30,781 nucleotides of DNA, from NCBI GenBank assembly GCA_964561115.1, contig CAZLOE010000012.1:1-30781 (forward strand). The letters run 5' to 3'. The translations under genes were made by a program, and so were the position numbers. A model generated the notes under the pieces. That model was not told where the DNA came from. It was given only the letters and a program-made list of their open reading frames with translations, and did not search any database. Below, piece by piece: positions 15,334-23,919 of the stretch. Position 1 is the stretch's first letter. Every line of letters starts with the position of its first letter. The stretch comes from CAZBSE01 sp964561115 (GTDB lineage: Bacteria; Actinomycetota; Humimicrobiia; Humimicrobiales; Humimicrobiaceae).

Positions 15334-15708
15334 ATGAGGACCTTAAAGTTAAAAGAAAAAATAATATATTTTGTGATTCCCCTGGCTGTAGTGGTTTTGA
15401 CCGGCTTATATTTAATACTTTTTTATGTGGATTTTTTTAAACTGGGCACCCATTTTGACCTGAGAGAACTAGAATTTGAAGATAGTTATATTACAGGCAA
15501 AGCTGAAAATGTAGGCAGGAATAATGTTAATGAAGTGTATATAAGAGCGTTTCTAAAAATAAAAGATAACGGCCTTGAGGAAGTCATAATTCCCCTTGAC
15601 CCTGAAGATCTGGAGGCAGGAGAAGAGTCGGAGTTCTCTTATAAAATCGATAATCCTGAGTGTTATGAGGCTGGTTTTATCAGGGCTACCATAAATACCA
15701 GAAGTTAG
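15334..15708 (+). CDS. Single-pass membrane protein with an FxLYD-like extracellular domain
   Basis: A 124-residue protein with an N-terminal Lys/Arg-rich end and one membrane helix (residues about 11-31, VIPLAVVVLTGLYLILFYV). The outer part (LRELEFEDSYITGKAENVGRNNVNEVYIRAFLKIKDN ... DPEDLEAGEESEF) matches the FxLYD/DUF-type immunoglobulin-like fold found in secreted proteins of Gram-positive and related bacteria. Function is unknown. It is the first gene behind the tandem palindromes and precedes a membrane protein and an XRE regulator, with which it may form a unit, although a 73-base gap follows it. Confidence 0.65.
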   Translation: MRTLKLKEKIIYFVIPLAVVVLTGLYLILFYVDFFKLGTHFDLRELEFEDSYITGKAENVGRNNVNEVYIRAFLKIKDNGLEEVIIPLDPEDLEAGEESEFSYKIDNPECYEAGFIRATINTRS

Positions 15709-15781
15709 TTTAACAAGTAGTCTAAATTGAAACTTAAATATATAAATAAACTTTATAACTATATAGCAAGAGGTGGTCGCT

Positions 15782-16126
15782 TTGTTAAAAAGGAAGATGT
15801 TTAACCCTGTAGCTTTTCTGGGTTTTATTGGTTTGATAGGAATAATAGGAATTATTGAGGGCGGCTGGGATTGGTTTATATTCTTCAGCTGGTTTGTATG
15901 GTTTGCCTGGATAAGAAAGCCCGCAGACGAGCGCTTTTTTGTAAATGTAAATAAAGCTGCCCGAAACGGCTTTATAATCGCAATGTTCGGAATATCATCG
16001 ATTCTGGCGCTTTTAGCCATGAAATTTTCTTACCGCATTATAATAATATCAGTGATCACTTTGTTTGAGGCACTCCTTTTTGGATTTATAATTTCATTTT
16101 TCTTTTATGAGAAAAGAGGGTACTGA
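15782..16126 (+). CDS. Small membrane protein paired with an XRE regulator (DUF3796/DUF2178-like)
   Basis: From TTG 15782 the protein has 114 residues with four hydrophobic segments arranged as two pairs: about 9-23 and 27-43, then a charged loop (RKPADERFFVNVNKAARNGF), then 67-80 and 84-106. AAGAGGTGG just upstream favours TTG 15782 over GTG 15773, which overlaps it. The arrangement of a small four-helix protein directly followed by a 66-residue helix-turn-helix protein is common in archaea and Gram-positive bacteria. The gene ends two bases before the regulator start, so the pair is translationally linked. Confidence 0.7.
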   Translation: MLKRKMFNPVAFLGFIGLIGIIGIIEGGWDWFIFFSWFVWFAWIRKPADERFFVNVNKAARNGFIIAMFGISSILALLAMKFSYRIIIISVITLFEALLFGFIISFFFYEKRGY

Positions 16127-16128
16127 GT

Positions 16129-16329
16129 ATGGCCAGGCTGAAAACAAAGATCAGGGAATACAGAGCCAGGTTAAATTTGAGTCAGGAAGACCTTGCCAGG
16201 CTGGTCGGGGTAAGGCGGGAGACAATAGTACATCTTGAAGCAGGACGCTATAATCCGTCTCTGAAGCTGGCTTATGATATCGCAGGGGTCTTTAATACAA
16301 GTATAGAGGAAATCTTTAGCTATGAGTGA
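16129..16329 (+). CDS. Short XRE/Cro-type helix-turn-helix regulator
   Basis: A 66-residue protein consisting of one HTH_3 domain: KIREYRARLNLSQEDLARLV, GVRRETIVHLEAGRYNPSL and LAYDIAGVFNTSIEEIFSYE. It is close in form to the small YozG-like regulators that accompany membrane proteins of unknown function. It starts two bases after the upstream gene. Such regulators usually repress their own operon; the tandem palindromes at 15261-15299 are the best candidate target. Confidence 0.88.
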   Translation: MARLKTKIREYRARLNLSQEDLARLVGVRRETIVHLEAGRYNPSLKLAYDIAGVFNTSIEEIFSYE

Positions 16330-16417
16330 TAAAAAGATTTTCAAAAAACTCTAATCCCCGATATAACACAGGAGATTTCTTCCGGGGGTATTTTAAATAA
16401 AATAGAAGACTAAACTA

Positions 16418-16449
16418 GAAAGTTAATTTTTATTTTAAATTTAACTTTC
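16418..16449. repeat. AT-rich inverted repeat before the L,D-transpeptidase gene
   Basis: GAAAGTTAA (16418-16426) and TTAACTTTC (16441-16449) form a 9-base perfect stem with a 14-base loop. It lies in the 173-base gap between the XRE gene and the L,D-transpeptidase gene. It lacks a T-run, so it may be an operator or weak 3' hairpin. A second possible stem of CCCCG with CGGGG lies around 16354-16386. Confidence 0.35.
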
Positions 16450-16502
16450 ATAATATCTGATAAATATTATAATTATTTTATTATATTTTATTTGGAGATG
16501 AT

Positions 16503-17318
16503 TTGATCAGGCAGCGGTTATTTAATTTTTTAAAGAAGCAAGCCTCAAGAGCACTGCAAGAAAAGACTGATTTAATAATAGTAGCAGTTTTTTTAATTAT
16601 GATACTGTTCTGTGTTATAAGTAATGCTGTGTCTCAAGGAGATGACTCAGAAGCTGAGAAGGATCAATTAGAAGTTGCCGGGATCTATGACAGCGGCCTG
16701 GCCGCTGTAAGCGAGGGTTCTGTTGAAGCTGATATTTCGAAGCCGGCGGGTTCGGATCTGCCCGGCGTGGTCGCTGCCGGAGAAATACCGGAGGAGAACA
16801 GTGAAATAGATGAATTGCCAAAAGAACCCGAAGAAGAAGATGATATTATGGTAAAAGAGGATAATATGGAAGAAGATATTTCTTTAGATTATAAGGATAA
16901 TCACCCGGTCACCGAAGAGGAGGAGATCATTGATTTCAGCAGCAGCGATTATTTTAAAATCGAAGTAGATCTGAAAAAACAAAGAGTATTTGTATATTAT
17001 AAAGGAAAGATTATAAGAGAGATGATATGCTCCGGGGGAGTCGATAGTTCACCCACTCCCACAGGAGAGTTTGCGACTACACAGAAGATCGAATATGATT
17101 GGGTGGACAGGTTTAATATGGGAGCATTCTACTGGGTTAGATTCTATAAGAGCTATCTTTTTCACAGTGTTCCTTTTGATAAGAATGGAAATATGAAGGT
17201 TGAGGAGTTTGAAAAACTCGGGAGTCCTGCAAGCCACGGCTGTGTCAGGCTTGAGCTGGAAGAGGCAAAATGGCTATATGAAAAGCTGCCTCTGGGAGTA
17301 AAAGTGCTTATATATTGA
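16503..17318 (+). CDS. Membrane-anchored L,D-transpeptidase (YkuD domain)
   Basis: A 271-residue protein started by TTG 16503 with GGAGATGA upstream. A basic N-terminus is followed by one membrane helix (about 23-43), then an acidic, low-complexity linker (about 45-147, rich in Glu and Asp), then a YkuD domain (about 150-271). The catalytic signature SHGCVRL gives Cys247, and the partner His lies in FHSVPF. YkuD enzymes form 3-3 peptidoglycan crosslinks or attach proteins to the wall. The long linker would let the domain reach across the wall zone. No terminator is evident before the convergent minus-strand block. Confidence 0.92.
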   Translation: MIRQRLFNFLKKQASRALQEKTDLIIVAVFLIMILFCVISNAVSQGDDSEAEKDQLEVAGIYDSGLAAVSEGSVEADISKPAGSDLPGVVAAGEIPEENSEIDELPKEPEEEDDIMVKEDNMEEDISLDYKDNHPVTEEEEIIDFSSSDYFKIEVDLKKQRVFVYYKGKIIREMICSGGVDSSPTPTGEFATTQKIEYDWVDRFNMGAFYWVRFYKSYLFHSVPFDKNGNMKVEEFEKLGSPASHGCVRLELEEAKWLYEKLPLGVKVLIY

Positions 17319-17402
17319 TTATGAAGAAAATATATCACAATTTGTACGACACTTTAAGGTTGATATGACACTAGAGTCTTTATTCCTTCAAATTACCTGT
17401 CC

Positions 17403-18026
17403 TTATCTATAGAGTATTATCACCACAATCCAACAAGTTGCAGCAGCTATAGAGCCAAGGGAATAGTATTGTCTGCTTCTAAGGAAAGAGACCCCAATCT
17501 GTTTTACCGAGGCTACAGCAGGGAAAACTACCCCTCCTATTAATCCAGCCACAAGACCCTTGGATAAAATAGTAGGAATAAAAACAGCCAGACTACCAAA
17601 CTGTAGTTTAGCATCTGAAAAGAATAAAGGAGTAACAATCTGACCCATAACATAGCTGAGAGTATAACAAGCATAAGCAGTAACTATGCCTGCACATATC
17701 TTAATACTCATACTTTCTGCTTTTTCTATATCTGAAGGGAATGCAAACCAGACTAGCTCAAAGACAGCTCCCTCGACGACAATGGCTATAACCGAACAAA
17801 TTACACATCCTCCTAATGGATTGAAAGCCACCAGAGCTGCTGCTACAAGCCCCATTCCTGCCTGCATACCTTTTTGATTATATATGAATCTCGTGGCTGC
17901 CATCAGTCCCAGAGCTACAACTCCAGTAAGCACTCTTCCCGAAAGATAACTTCCCAGAACACACTCCAATAAACCCCAGATAGAACCAAAAACCACTACT
18001 CCCAACAATATCTTTGTTTTATTCAT
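17403..18026 (-). CDS. Uncharacterised six-helix membrane protein linked to formate dehydrogenase genes
   Basis: A 207-residue, very hydrophobic protein with about six membrane segments, short loops and little charge (LLGVVVFGSIWGLLECVLGS ... NPLGGCVICSVIAIVVEGAVFELVW ...). I do not recognise the family; the size and pattern recall substrate-binding (S) components of ECF-type transporters, but no motif confirms it. Its ATG overlaps the stop of the upstream membrane-anchored protein by four bases (ATGA), so the two are translated together and probably act together. Both are last in the minus-strand run that includes mobA and formate dehydrogenase. Confidence 0.6.
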   Translation of the reverse strand: MNKTKILLGVVVFGSIWGLLECVLGSYLSGRVLTGVVALGLMAATRFIYNQKGMQAGMGLVAAALVAFNPLGGCVICSVIAIVVEGAVFELVWFAFPSDIEKAESMSIKICAGIVTAYACYTLSYVMGQIVTPLFFSDAKLQFGSLAVFIPTILSKGLVAGLIGGVVFPAVASVKQIGVSFLRSRQYYSLGSIAAATCWIVVIILYR

Positions 18027-18451
18027 TTTTCCCTTACCTCTATCCTAGTTGTATTTTTTATCCAATACTGTTGAGGTAAATCAGGGAAAACAACTCGTTT
18101 TTCCCTGGTAAATATCCCCTCTTGAATACTTTCCCACTCTACTGTTTTTTGATATCCATCTTCTGCTATTATCGTATATTCCTGGGCTTCTGGATTTTCT
18201 ATTCCTGCTTTGTTAATAATTTCTACTAGAGCCACTCCCTGATATTCTTTTACTGTTATTAACTCTGAGGTGCCGAAAAGCTCATTGAGAGAAAGCTCTG
18301 TTTCTCCTACAAGTAAACCTTCGGTCTTCTCAGCACCCTTAAATAAAGTTATGTAGAGAGTAGACCCCACACCAATAACTATCAGAACAACTGTTAGCAA
18401 AATGAGAAATCTTTTCTTTCCTTTCACCTCTCCTTTGCCCTGTTTCACCAT
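18023..18451 (-). CDS. Membrane-anchored protein with a sulfite-oxidase-fold-like domain
   Basis: A 142-residue protein with a basic N-terminus, one membrane helix (about 14-34, FLILLTVVLIVIGVGSTLYI) and an external domain. The segment ITVKEYQGVALVEIINKAGI ... YTIIAEDGYQKTVEW follows the pattern of the molybdopterin-binding oxidoreductase fold (V-x-x-Y-x-G-V-x-L-x-x-x-I-x-x-A-G, then A-x-DGY), but it is far too short for a full sulfite-oxidase-type domain and lacks a visible cofactor Cys. It may be a degenerate, ligand-binding version. The start is 44 bases after mobA, and the next gene overlaps its stop. Function is unknown. Confidence 0.55.
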   Translation of the reverse strand: MVKQGKGEVKGKKRFLILLTVVLIVIGVGSTLYITLFKGAEKTEGLLVGETELSLNELFGTSELITVKEYQGVALVEIINKAGIENPEAQEYTIIAEDGYQKTVEWESIQEGIFTREKRVVFPDLPQQYWIKNTTRIEVREK

Positions 18452-18495
18452 TTAACTCCTTTATCTTATGTAAGCTTTCTGTGATAAACATTGTA

Positions 18496-19080
18496 TTATC
18501 TGTTATTCACCATTCTTCTTGCTGTCTTTAAATGGGATGGCGTATTAATATTAAAGAAAAACTCCCGCCAATTTCCGAATTTTTCCATCTCTTTTTCCGT
18601 AATGTATTTCACCTTTACCTTAGGGAAAATAGATTGAATGCTGTAGGTCCCTTGCTCTATTTTCTCTTTTATCACAGGAATAATACTTTTTGAATATATG
18701 GCATGTAAAGGCTCAAAACAATCACCGTATTTGGGAATCAGCACATTATAATCAGTCTTTTTCCTAACCATATATTGAATTAAGTTTATATTAAGAAAAG
18801 GCATATCACAACCACAAATAAAGCTATATTTACTTTGGGATACTGATAGTCCTGTATAAATTCCTCCTAAAGGTCCTTTTTCAGAAACTATATCTTTTAC
18901 TAATCTTACTCCTGAAAATCGGCAATCAAGAGAAAAGTTACCGATTATAACAACATCATCGAAAACAATCTTTAGTTTTTCTACAATTGACTCTATTACC
19001 AGCTTTTTGTCAATTTGTAGCAAGACTTTATTTTTTTTCATCCGCCGGCTTTTTCCTCCGGCGAGAATTATACCGGTCAT
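18496..19080 (-). CDS. mobA: Molybdenum cofactor guanylyltransferase
   Basis: MobA joins GMP from GTP to molybdopterin, making the guanine dinucleotide form of the cofactor that formate dehydrogenases need. The 194-residue protein has the nucleotide-binding LAGGKSRRMKKNK (residues 6-18), VSEKGPLGGIYTGL and the metal-binding CGCDMPFL. Its ATG overlaps the stop of the FocA remnant (ATGA), suggesting that it was once coupled to a full transporter gene. Placement next to a molybdenum/tungsten formate dehydrogenase supports the function. Confidence 0.92.
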   Translation of the reverse strand: MTGIILAGGKSRRMKKNKVLLQIDKKLVIESIVEKLKIVFDDVVIIGNFSLDCRFSGVRLVKDIVSEKGPLGGIYTGLSVSQSKYSFICGCDMPFLNINLIQYMVRKKTDYNVLIPKYGDCFEPLHAIYSKSIIPVIKEKIEQGTYSIQSIFPKVKVKYITEKEMEKFGNWREFFFNINTPSHLKTARRMVNNR

Positions 19081-19208
19081 TTTGCCTCTTTTTTTACTTT
19101 TTTACAATAGATAAACCAGTAAAAAACACCTGTAAAAAACGCTCCTCCAATAATGTTTTTTAAGGTTACCAAGATTTCGTTGTTAATCCAAAAACCACAC
19201 CAGGTGTT
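19077..19208 (-). pseudogene. C-terminal remnant of a formate/nitrite transporter (FocA/FdhC family)
   Basis: The minus-strand frame from 19208 to TGA at 19079-19077 reads NTWCGFWINNEILVTLKNII, then GGAFFTGVFYWFIY and a Lys-rich tail. Formate/nitrite transporters end with the closely similar N-x-x-P-V-T-L-G-N-I-I-G-G-A-F-x-V-G-x-x-Y-W. Only about 43 of roughly 270 residues remain and no start exists, so the gene is deleted except for its 3' end. Position between formate dehydrogenase and mobA is exactly where a formate channel would be expected. Confidence 0.72.
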
Positions 19209-19262
19209 TTATCATCTATTCGTGTTTCTATTGTTTCCTTCTCCTTTTTCTTTTTAGATTTT

Positions 19263-20552
19263 TTATATTTTACAAACTCCTGTGGGGCATCTTCCTTTTA
19301 TATGTTTGGTGACCTCTTCTCGAAAATATTTTAAAATCGTGGAAATGGGTAAAATCAGCGATTGGCCAAGAGCACAAAGAGAAGTCTTTTGCATCACTTT
19401 AGCCGTATGAAGTATTAAATCGATATCATCTTCCTTACCCTCTCCTCGGGAAATAGCGGTGGCTAGTTCTAGAAGTTTTTCTGTTCCTACTCGACAGGGA
19501 ATACATTTGCCACAAGACTCACGTTTAAAAAAATTCAAGAAACATTTGAGCATATCCAGAGCACAGGTAGTCTCGTCCATTACCAGAATAGCTCCCGAGC
19601 CTAAAACTAGTCCTTTTTCTCCGAGAGAGGCGTAATCCAGAGGTACATCAAGCATATCTTCACCTAAAATAGCTCCTACTGTTCCTCCTATTTGAGCCAT
19701 TTTAAATTTACCATCTTGCATCCCCTGAGCATAATCAATAATAATTTCTCTTAAAGTAATACCCATGGGAGCTTCAATCAAACCTGGCTCTTTAACATGC
19801 CCTGATATTGCATAAACCTTTGTTCCCGGGCACTCTTTTGTTCCAAAAATCCTGAACCAGTCTGCCCCCTTAAGAATAATAGGAGCGATATTAGCTAATG
19901 TTTCTACATTGTTGATAAGTGTTGGTTTCCCCCAAAGCCCGCTACTTGAAGGAAAGGGTGGTTTGAAGCGGGGATTGCCGCGTTTACCTTCCAGAGATTC
20001 CATTAAAGCAGTCTCTTCTCCACAAACATAGGAGCCTGCCCCTTGATGAATCTCAATCTGGAAATTAAATCCGCTTCCAAAAACATCCTCACCTAAGAAT
20101 CTATGCTCTCTAGCCTGTTTGAGTGCTTTATTAAATCGATTAATGGAAAGAAGATATTCTCCACGAATATAAATATAGCCGTAATGGGCACCCACAGCAT
20201 ATCCAGCAATTATCATTCCTTCGATAATCTTATGAGGGTCGCCTTCCAAAATCGCCCTATCCTTAAATGTTCCTGGCTCTCCCTCATCAGCATTGCAGAT
20301 AATATATTTGGGAATATCTTTTACTTTAGCCGTAAACTCCCATTTTAAACCAGTGGGAAATGCTGCTCCGCCCCGACCTTGCAGGCCTGAGGCCTTAATT
20401 TCACTGAGTACTTGCTTCGGTCTCATCTCCCGTAAAACTTTACGCACTGCTTCATAGCCATCTTGAGCGATATATTCTTCAATGCTTTCTGGATTAATCC
20501 TGCCATAATTCTCCAGAACAACTCGCAGGGGACTTTTTAATTCTTTTATCAT
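19263..20552 (-). CDS. NAD-linked formate dehydrogenase, NuoF-like flavoprotein subunit
   Basis: A 429-residue NuoF-family subunit that carries FMN, binds NAD(H) and holds one [4Fe-4S] cluster. Visible motifs: GRGGAAFPTGLKWEF (about 58-72), NADEGEPGTFKDR (about 91-103), ESLEGKRGNPRFKPPFP, and the cluster Cys347, Cys350, Cys353 (CGKCIPCRVGT) plus Cys393. It lacks the N-terminal thioredoxin-like and C-terminal ferredoxin extensions of HydB/NfnB-type relatives, so it is the short form seen in NAD-dependent formate dehydrogenases. Its ATG overlaps the stop of the NuoE-like gene by four bases. In this complex it would pass electrons from formate to NAD+, or in reverse. Confidence 0.9.
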   Translation of the reverse strand: MIKELKSPLRVVLENYGRINPESIEEYIAQDGYEAVRKVLREMRPKQVLSEIKASGLQGRGGAAFPTGLKWEFTAKVKDIPKYIICNADEGEPGTFKDRAILEGDPHKIIEGMIIAGYAVGAHYGYIYIRGEYLLSINRFNKALKQAREHRFLGEDVFGSGFNFQIEIHQGAGSYVCGEETALMESLEGKRGNPRFKPPFPSSSGLWGKPTLINNVETLANIAPIILKGADWFRIFGTKECPGTKVYAISGHVKEPGLIEAPMGITLREIIIDYAQGMQDGKFKMAQIGGTVGAILGEDMLDVPLDYASLGEKGLVLGSGAILVMDETTCALDMLKCFLNFFKRESCGKCIPCRVGTEKLLELATAISRGEGKEDDIDLILHTAKVMQKTSLCALGQSLILPISTILKYFREEVTKHIKGRCPTGVCKI

Positions 20553-20986
20553 TTCTTCTTCCTTAACTCTCTCAAAATTTCTCTAATTTTTTGAGGAGTC
20601 AAGTTACCGTAAACTTTCTCATTAATCATCATTGCTGGTGCTTCATTGCATATCCCCAGACAACTTACCTCCTCTAGAGTAAACCTGCCATCGATTGTTG
20701 TTTCTCCAACTTTAATCTTTAATTCTTTCTCTAAAACCTTAAAAATACTCTTCGATCCCATTAGATGACAGGGTCCACTGTCGCAAACCCGAATTACATA
20801 CTCACCCCGCGGTTTTAAACTAAACAATGAATAAAAAGTAGCTACCCCATAAACCTCACTATAACTTACACCTGCCTCTTGAGCAATAAACTTTAACTTA
20901 TCTTCAGTAATATAATTATGCTTGTTTACCCTTTGAGCTTTTCTTAAAAGAGCAATGACATCTTTTTCTTTATTTCTTAACTTCAT
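20549..20986 (-). CDS. NAD-linked formate dehydrogenase, NuoE-like [2Fe-2S] subunit
   Basis: A 145-residue NuoE-family thioredoxin-fold ferredoxin. The [2Fe-2S] ligands are Cys68 and Cys73 (CDSGPC) and Cys109 and Cys113 (CLGIC). The N-terminal helical part includes AQEAGVSYSEVYGVATFYSLF, another family mark. It starts two bases after the stop of the large subunit and overlaps the NuoF-like gene, so all three are one translational unit. It relays electrons between the flavoprotein and the iron-sulfur chain of the large subunit. Confidence 0.92.
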   Translation of the reverse strand: MKLRNKEKDVIALLRKAQRVNKHNYITEDKLKFIAQEAGVSYSEVYGVATFYSLFSLKPRGEYVIRVCDSGPCHLMGSKSIFKVLEKELKIKVGETTIDGRFTLEEVSCLGICNEAPAMMINEKVYGNLTPQKIREILRELRKKK

Positions 20987-20988
20987 TC

Positions 20989-23676
20989 TTAAATTCTTTC
21001 TATCTTTACAGCTGTCACTTTGTATTCGGGAATTTTAGCCACAGGGTCCAGAGCATCGTTGGTCAAAAGATTTGCTGCTGATTCCACAAAATGGAAAGTC
21101 ATAAAGACTACTCCCTTATCCACATCGTGGGTGATTTTTACTTTTACTTTAAGCTTTCCGCGACGTGAGCTCACCCTCACCCAATCATTATTTTTAATTC
21201 TTAGTTTTTCTGCATCTTGTGGACTAATCTCTAAAAAGCCTTCGGGGGCAATACTATCCAGTGGTTTTGACCTGCGGGATAAAGAGCCAGTATGAAAATG
21301 GTAAAGAACTCTACCTGTAGAGAGAAGGAAGGGATATTCTTCATCGGGCAGCTCTGCTGGAGGAATATAATCTACAGGAGTAAAAAGGCCCTTTCCCCGA
21401 GTAAATTTATCTTTATGTAAATAAGGGGTGCCTTGGTGTTCGCGGTTCGGACACGGCCACTGCAAGCCCTGCCCTCCTAAGCGATCAAAATGGACACCAC
21501 CATAAATAGGAGTTAAAGAAGCAATCTCATCCATTATTTCTCTTGGCGAATGATAAGTCATTGGATAGCCCATTCTCTTACCTATTTCCATAATAATCTT
21601 CCAGTCCTCTTTGCTTTTTCCAATAGGAGGAATTGCTTTATGTAGGAGCTGAATTCTGCGGCATGTATTGGTGAAAGTTCCCTCTTTTTCAGCAAAAGAA
21701 ACGCCAGGTAGGACTACATCGGCAAGTTCGGCTGTCTCAGTTAAAAAAATATCCTGAACTACTAAAAAATCAAGGTTTTCCAGTCCTTCTCTTACATGAT
21801 TAAGATTGGGGTCGCTAAGCATAGGATTTTCACCCATTATGTAAAGCCCTTTAATCTCACCTTTGCTTGCTGCATCTATGATCTCTACTACGGTTAGCCC
21901 TTCCTTTGGAGGAAGCTTTGCTCCCCAGGTGGTTTCAAAGTTCTCCCTAACTTTCGCCTCACTTACTCTCTGGTAACCCGGAAAAACATTGGGTAAGGCT
22001 CCCAAATCACAAGCACCCTGGACATTATTCTGTCCACGTAGAGGATTAACGCCAGTGCCTTCTCGCCCCACATTACCGCAGAGCATAGCTAAATTAGCCA
22101 GGGATAAAACATTATCAGTCCCTGTAGTATGTTGAGTTATACCCATGGCAAAAACAATAGAGCCCCTATCTGCTTTTCCATACATTCTTGCAGCAGCAAT
22201 CAATTTTTCTTCAGGTATACCGGTAATTTTCTCTACTTTTCCAGGAGTATATTTGGAGACTACTTTCCTGAATTCATCAAAGTTTTCTGTACGATTTCTT
22301 AAAAATTCTTTATTATAAAGGCCTTCATTAATAATTACATTCATCAGACCATTAATCCAGGCGACATCGGTTCCGCTTTTTTGCCTTAGCCAGATTTCGG
22401 CATATTCGGTTAACTCAATTGCTCGTGGGTCTACTACTATTAATTTTGTACCATTATAAGCTGCCAGGTGTTTAAAATAGCTTCCAATTATAGGATGGTT
22501 CTCCGTAGTGTTAGAGCCGGTTACTAAAATGACATCTGCTCTCTCAAAATCCCAGATAGAATTGGTCATTGCTCCACTGCCAAAAGCACGAGCAAGACCA
22601 GCCACAGTAGAAGCATGACAAAGACGAGCACAGTGGTCAACATTATTAGTGCCGAAGCAGATGCGGATAAACTTTTGAAATAGATAATTTTCCTCATTAG
22701 TACACTTAGCTGAGGATAATCCAGCTAAAACATCACTGCCATATTTATCCTTCAATTCCTTAAATTTAGTGGCTACTAAATTTAACGCTTCATCCCAGCT
22801 CGCTTCTTCAAATTTTCCATTATGTTTAATTAAGGGAGTAGTAAGGCGGTCTTTGTGATGGACATAGTCAAGTCCAAAACGTCCTTTAACACAGAGATGC
22901 CCTTTATTGTCAGGACCCTCCTCAACTCCATAGACTTTCACGATTCTATCATTTTTGATGTTTAATTCTATCTGACAGCCAACTCCACAATAAGGGCAAG
23001 TAGTTTGTACTTTTCGGAACTCCCAGCTCCTACCTTGAAAGAGGGCTAATTTTTCAGTTAATGCACCAGTAGGGCATGTTTGGATACAAGCTCCACAAGA
23101 GACACAGTCAGTATCCACAAAAGGCTGGTCTAATCCTGAAATAAGAAATGTACCGCTGCCGCGATCAGCAAAATTTAATACTCTCTGAACGGTGATTTCA
23201 GCACAGGCACGCACACATCGTCCACAAAGAATGCATTTATTAGGATCTTTTAGGATCACCGGGCTGGAATCTTCAGTGGGCTCAATTGACTTACTAATGG
23301 GAAAACGTATCCTCTCAATACCCAACTCATAAGCTAGATCCTGAAGCTCACACTGACCATTACTCTCACAAACTAAGCAATCATGCTTATGCTCTGAAAG
23401 GATTAATTCTACGATCAATTTCCGCGCATCATCTATTTCCTCATCAGAGGTTATAACCTTCATCCCTTCAACTACTTCTGTTGTACAAGCAGCTTCCATG
23501 CCTGGCCTATCATTAATCTTTACTATGCAGACCCGACAGCTTCCAGCAATACTTAAGCCTTTTTTATAGCATAAATGAGGAATTTTAATTCCATTAGCTA
23601 AAGCTACCTCCATAATGGTAGAACCTTTTTCTGCCTGAACCAGTTTCCCATTAATAGTTAGATCCACAGTATTCAT
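20989..23676 (-). CDS. fdhA: Formate dehydrogenase catalytic subunit, NuoG-like N-terminus, Cys type
   Basis: An 895-residue molybdenum/tungsten bis-guanine-dinucleotide enzyme. Domains in order: [2Fe-2S] ferredoxin (Cys36, Cys47, Cys50, Cys64), a His-Cys3 [4Fe-4S] site (His96, Cys100, Cys103, Cys109), two ferredoxin-type [4Fe-4S] sites (Cys148-158, Cys191-201), the Mo-domain cluster (Cys227, Cys230, Cys234, Cys262) and the cofactor domains. The active-site motif CARLCHASTVAGL has Cys353, with His354 next, in place of selenocysteine. The layout and NuoE/NuoF partners indicate a soluble NAD-dependent formate dehydrogenase or CO2 reductase. It heads the minus-strand block. Confidence 0.93.
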   Translation of the reverse strand: MNTVDLTINGKLVQAEKGSTIMEVALANGIKIPHLCYKKGLSIAGSCRVCIVKINDRPGMEAACTTEVVEGMKVITSDEEIDDARKLIVELILSEHKHDCLVCESNGQCELQDLAYELGIERIRFPISKSIEPTEDSSPVILKDPNKCILCGRCVRACAEITVQRVLNFADRGSGTFLISGLDQPFVDTDCVSCGACIQTCPTGALTEKLALFQGRSWEFRKVQTTCPYCGVGCQIELNIKNDRIVKVYGVEEGPDNKGHLCVKGRFGLDYVHHKDRLTTPLIKHNGKFEEASWDEALNLVATKFKELKDKYGSDVLAGLSSAKCTNEENYLFQKFIRICFGTNNVDHCARLCHASTVAGLARAFGSGAMTNSIWDFERADVILVTGSNTTENHPIIGSYFKHLAAYNGTKLIVVDPRAIELTEYAEIWLRQKSGTDVAWINGLMNVIINEGLYNKEFLRNRTENFDEFRKVVSKYTPGKVEKITGIPEEKLIAAARMYGKADRGSIVFAMGITQHTTGTDNVLSLANLAMLCGNVGREGTGVNPLRGQNNVQGACDLGALPNVFPGYQRVSEAKVRENFETTWGAKLPPKEGLTVVEIIDAASKGEIKGLYIMGENPMLSDPNLNHVREGLENLDFLVVQDIFLTETAELADVVLPGVSFAEKEGTFTNTCRRIQLLHKAIPPIGKSKEDWKIIMEIGKRMGYPMTYHSPREIMDEIASLTPIYGGVHFDRLGGQGLQWPCPNREHQGTPYLHKDKFTRGKGLFTPVDYIPPAELPDEEYPFLLSTGRVLYHFHTGSLSRRSKPLDSIAPEGFLEISPQDAEKLRIKNNDWVRVSSRRGKLKVKVKITHDVDKGVVFMTFHFVESAANLLTNDALDPVAKIPEYKVTAVKIERI

Positions 23677-23919
23677 CTCTTTTTTCCCTTAAGATAAGAA
23701 TGCATCGATACTATTTCTCCTTACTCCGCAATTTGCCTAATTTCGATTAAAATCACTATCGGGATATCCTGTTACCTCATATAAAAATGTGTCTGAAACC
23801 AATACAGATTCATAAGAATATAAAGGTAATAAAATAGATATATTATTTGTAGGCATACTCATAAGGCTTTTAATCTACTGTACTATTCCTTCCCAAATTC
23901 TTATTTAAAGAATTTAATT

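Noticed and set aside
22610..22640. Selenocysteine in the formate dehydrogenase active site
   Set aside because: The residue in CARLCHAS is an ordinary Cys codon in an unbroken frame, so no recoding is needed.
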